Assembly (NCBI GenBank): GCA_964589825.1
Contig: CAZPUS010000037.1
Span: 1-25,821, forward strand
Reading direction: 5' to 3'
Length of the DNA: 25,821 nt
DNA from: CAZPUS01 sp964589825
Lineage (GTDB): Bacteria > Fibrobacterota > Chitinivibrionia > Chitinivibrionales > WJKA01
In this document: positions 23,856 through 25,821 of the stretch, in pieces
Layout: every line of letters starts with the position of its first letter
Position numbering within the stretch: position 1 is the stretch's first letter
Program-made: the position numbers and the translations under genes
The notes under the pieces: generated by a model
Told to the model about the DNA's origin: nothing
Databases searched by the model: none
The model's input: the letters and a program-made list of their open reading frames with translations, nothing else

Positions 23856-24725
23856 TCATCCCTCACCCCTGAAGCGGTTACAATGAGTGCGCACAAACGT
23901 ATCGATATCGGTTGGGGGCCTGCCGATAATCCTCTGCAGATCCTGTGATATGGACGGCTCTTTTTGAAACCGGGGAACAAAATGCAGTAACAACAATACA
24001 GCGATATAGCCGATCGAATACCCTTTTTTCCGCATATACCGGATAAAACGCACTACGTTCGGGCTCTGATAAGTGAGACGGCTGCCGCACACGGTATTGA
24101 TGCGACTCACGATGTCGGCAAACCCCATGTTTTCCGGCGTGGTGAGTGTATACGCCGCGTTTTCCCAGGTAGAATAAGCTTCAAAGAGAATCGCGACTGC
24201 GCGTGCGATATCATCGACATTGATCCAGTTGAACCGCGCAGATCCGGCGGGCATGAATATACGGCCATTTTCACGTATCTCATCGTACAGGGTCGTAATC
24301 ATATTATCCATGAAATAACTCGGCCTGACGAATATATGTGACTGGCCGGCCTGCTCAATCATACGCTCTATTTTTCGATGAGGAAGATACGCTCTCTCCC
24401 CGGCACCCTGCACTGAGAGAAATATCAGCTTTTTAACTTTTGCCTTGACAATGGTCTCGATCAGTGCGGGGAAGCACTTCTTTACCTGCCCGATCTGCGG
24501 CGGCCGCAGCAGAAATATGCCGTCGAATTGTTCCAGGTTGTCAAATCCCTTACCGGTCATGATATCGAATGATATGTAGTCGATATCATCACGCCCAATA
24601 TGACTGCGAACTCTCTTGGCATTTCTCCCGCCCGCAGTAACGGCAAATTGACGTGTGTCAAGATGCCGCAACAGTGCGGACCCGGTATTGCCGGTAGCTG
24701 CGGTCACGAGAATTGTTTCCCGCAT
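23856..24725 (-). CDS. NmrA-like NAD(P)-binding protein
   Basis: The ATG at 24725 has GGAGAAAAG before it, giving 289 residues; the GTG at 24761 is less likely. The N-terminus has the Rossmann glycine motif VTAATGNTGSALL, then a GGRN after strand 2, where NADP phosphate is often bound. IFLSVQGAG, IERMIEQAG and FVRPSYFMDNM are the usual features of the NmrA-like (atypical short-chain dehydrogenase) group, in which the catalytic Tyr-x3-Lys is missing, as it is here. The C-terminal part (about 235-255) holds an extra hydrophobic helix (IGYIAVLLLLHFVP). It may be a redox sensor or a quinone/azo reductase-like enzyme. It lies 64 bases after the ADP-ribosylglycohydrolase gene, probably in one transcript. 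Confidence 0.8.
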   Translation of the reverse strand: MRETILVTAATGNTGSALLRHLDTRQFAVTAGGRNAKRVRSHIGRDDIDYISFDIMTGKGFDNLEQFDGIFLLRPPQIGQVKKCFPALIETIVKAKVKKLIFLSVQGAGERAYLPHRKIERMIEQAGQSHIFVRPSYFMDNMITTLYDEIRENGRIFMPAGSARFNWINVDDIARAVAILFEAYSTWENAAYTLTTPENMGFADIVSRINTVCGSRLTYQSPNVVRFIRYMRKKGYSIGYIAVLLLLHFVPRFQKEPSISQDLQRIIGRPPTDIDTFVRTHCNRFRGEG

Positions 24726-24789
24726 GTCTTTTCTCCAGGAGTGAATGGTATGTTCCACCAACGCTTGGCGCTTTTTTTATGTATACGGT

Positions 24790-25557
24790 CTATGCGTACA
24801 TATTCCGAAAATCACGCACTGTATCGCCCAGATCCGCGGGCAGCCTTCTATAGACCTCGCGCGCTATTTCGTCCCCGACTCCACCGTAAAAGGCTTCTGC
24901 AATGCCTCCGGTAATACACGCCAGGGTATCGCTGTCACCGCCCAGGGACACGGCATTGCGCACCGCGTCTTCATACGAGCATGCGTCAAGAAACGCGACG
25001 ATCGCCTCGGGCACCGTCCCCTGGCAGGACACATCGAATGTATAGTGGGCCCGGATGGCCTCTACGCTGCGGGAGAGATCATAGCCGAACGTGTTGGTAA
25101 TACGCTGCCGTATCTTCTCTTTCTCCACACCCCTGCGTGCAAAAAACACGGCAAGTGCACTTGCCTGTGCCCCTTTGATTCCTTCCGGGTGGTCGTGGGA
25201 GACCTCGGCGGTCATTTTTGCCTGACACAGCACTTCGTCTTCGGTGGTAAACGCCCAGCCAACGGGACTGACCCGCATAGCCGCCCCGTTTCCCCAGCTG
25301 TGGTATGGCTGCGGGTCGTCGGTATGCAACCAGGAAATAAACGATGCGCCAAAGCCGGCGTCAGGATACCGCCTGCCATAATCCAAAAGGGCACTGCGAT
25401 ACGACATGCTGCTCATGATCGCATCCGCCACCGCCAGGGTGAGGACCGTGTCGTCGGTAAAACGACACCGCTCGTCAAAAAGAGGAAAGTCCCTGGTCTT
25501 TATCGGCCGCGCCTCATAGATAGAGCCGATTATGTCTCCTGCAATTGCTCCGAGCAT
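24790..25557 (-). CDS. ADP-ribosylglycohydrolase (DraG/ARH family)
   Basis: 255 residues. The family motifs are all seen: GAIAGDIIGSIYE at the start, the metal-binding TDDT in RFTDDTVLTLAVADAI (about 32-47), HSWGNGAAMRVSPVG (about 85-99), and the second metal motif GGDSDTLACITGGIAEA near residue 208. These proteins use two magnesium ions to remove ADP-ribose from proteins or related compounds. The length is typical and no key residue is missing. It is cytoplasmic. The ribosome binding site is weak (AAAAAGG about eight bases ahead). No ADP-ribosyltransferase is seen in the window, so its substrate is unknown. Confidence 0.92.
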   Translation of the reverse strand: MLGAIAGDIIGSIYEARPIKTRDFPLFDERCRFTDDTVLTLAVADAIMSSMSYRSALLDYGRRYPDAGFGASFISWLHTDDPQPYHSWGNGAAMRVSPVGWAFTTEDEVLCQAKMTAEVSHDHPEGIKGAQASALAVFFARRGVEKEKIRQRITNTFGYDLSRSVEAIRAHYTFDVSCQGTVPEAIVAFLDACSYEDAVRNAVSLGGDSDTLACITGGIAEAFYGGVGDEIAREVYRRLPADLGDTVRDFRNMYA

Positions 25558-25821
25558 AGGGGGACCTTTTTTGAGAAATGGTTAGCGCGCCTGCGAAAAG
25601 CTATGCGCGTGCGGTATTCGAAAATATTCATTGGCACCGCTGTCCGGATGTTATGACAACAGGGTGTTTTAACGTCTTGGTAAAAATACAGTTAATTTCC
25701 ATTTTTGTTTTTTCGATTTCAAATCACGTCACTACTGTCCGGTTGAGACATGCATATTCTCTTTTATTTTTTGATATAATATATGATACGGCTACACATC
25801 GTGCAAATCGACTTGAGTTGT

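Noticed and set aside
25743..25787. TATAAT/TTGAGA near the right edge as a promoter
   Set aside because: The spacer between the two boxes is about 26 bases, too long, and the gene it would serve lies outside the window.
1..25821. CRISPR array, tRNA or rRNA genes
   Set aside because: I saw no regularly spaced direct repeats, cloverleaf-like sequence or conserved rRNA segments on either strand.

Overview
The window comes from a Gram-negative (diderm) bacterium. It encodes lipoproteins, several predicted outer-membrane barrels, a TonB-dependent receptor and a full ExbB/ExbD/TonB energising operon. The mix is unusual: a Bacteroidota-style receptor plus DUF4249-like lipoprotein pair sits beside a Vibrio-style TonB2 operon (DUF3450, TtpC-like, ExbB, ExbD, TonB, TPR). 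My best guess is an FCB-group relative such as Fibrobacterota/Chitinivibrionia, but this is inference from gene content; no rRNA or tRNA gene is visible.

Layout. 1-189: the tail of an unknown protein and a terminator. 190-1058: a gene-poor stretch with small palindromes. 1059-2306: a CsgG-like protein with a predicted C-terminal barrel, followed by a remnant of a RAYT (REP-associated tyrosine transposase, 2288-2596). 2676-5131 (minus): a four-gene run encoding a small protein, two predicted outer-membrane barrel proteins and a caspase-like lipoprotein. 5280-6104 (minus): a degenerate-receiver/AraC-type regulator. 6312-9826 (minus): a histidine kinase, a response regulator and a DUF342/FapA-like protein, preceded by a perfect TTGACA-17-TATAAT promoter.

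10459-20234 (plus) is a visibly GC-richer block. It holds a TonB-dependent receptor, a cysteine-rich DUF4249-like lipoprotein and the six-gene TonB2-type operon. The likely logic is that the receptor and surface lipoprotein bind and import a ligand, while ExbB/ExbD/TonB with the TtpC-like and DUF3450 helpers supply energy from the proton motive force and the TPR protein scaffolds. 20393-23041 is an AT-richer gene for an exported beta-propeller/metallophosphatase-like protein with altered metal-binding motifs. It is followed by a decayed region (23042-23855) with a truncated ferredoxin-type gene tail, in which a TGA replaces the fourth cluster cysteine, abutting a 201-bp MITE-like element with perfect 30-bp inverted repeats. 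The RAYT remnant carries the same first 10 bases (GGGGACGGTG) as the element's ends. 23856-25557 (minus) encodes an NmrA-like NAD(P)-binding protein and an ADP-ribosylglycohydrolase. 25558-25821 shows no convincing gene.
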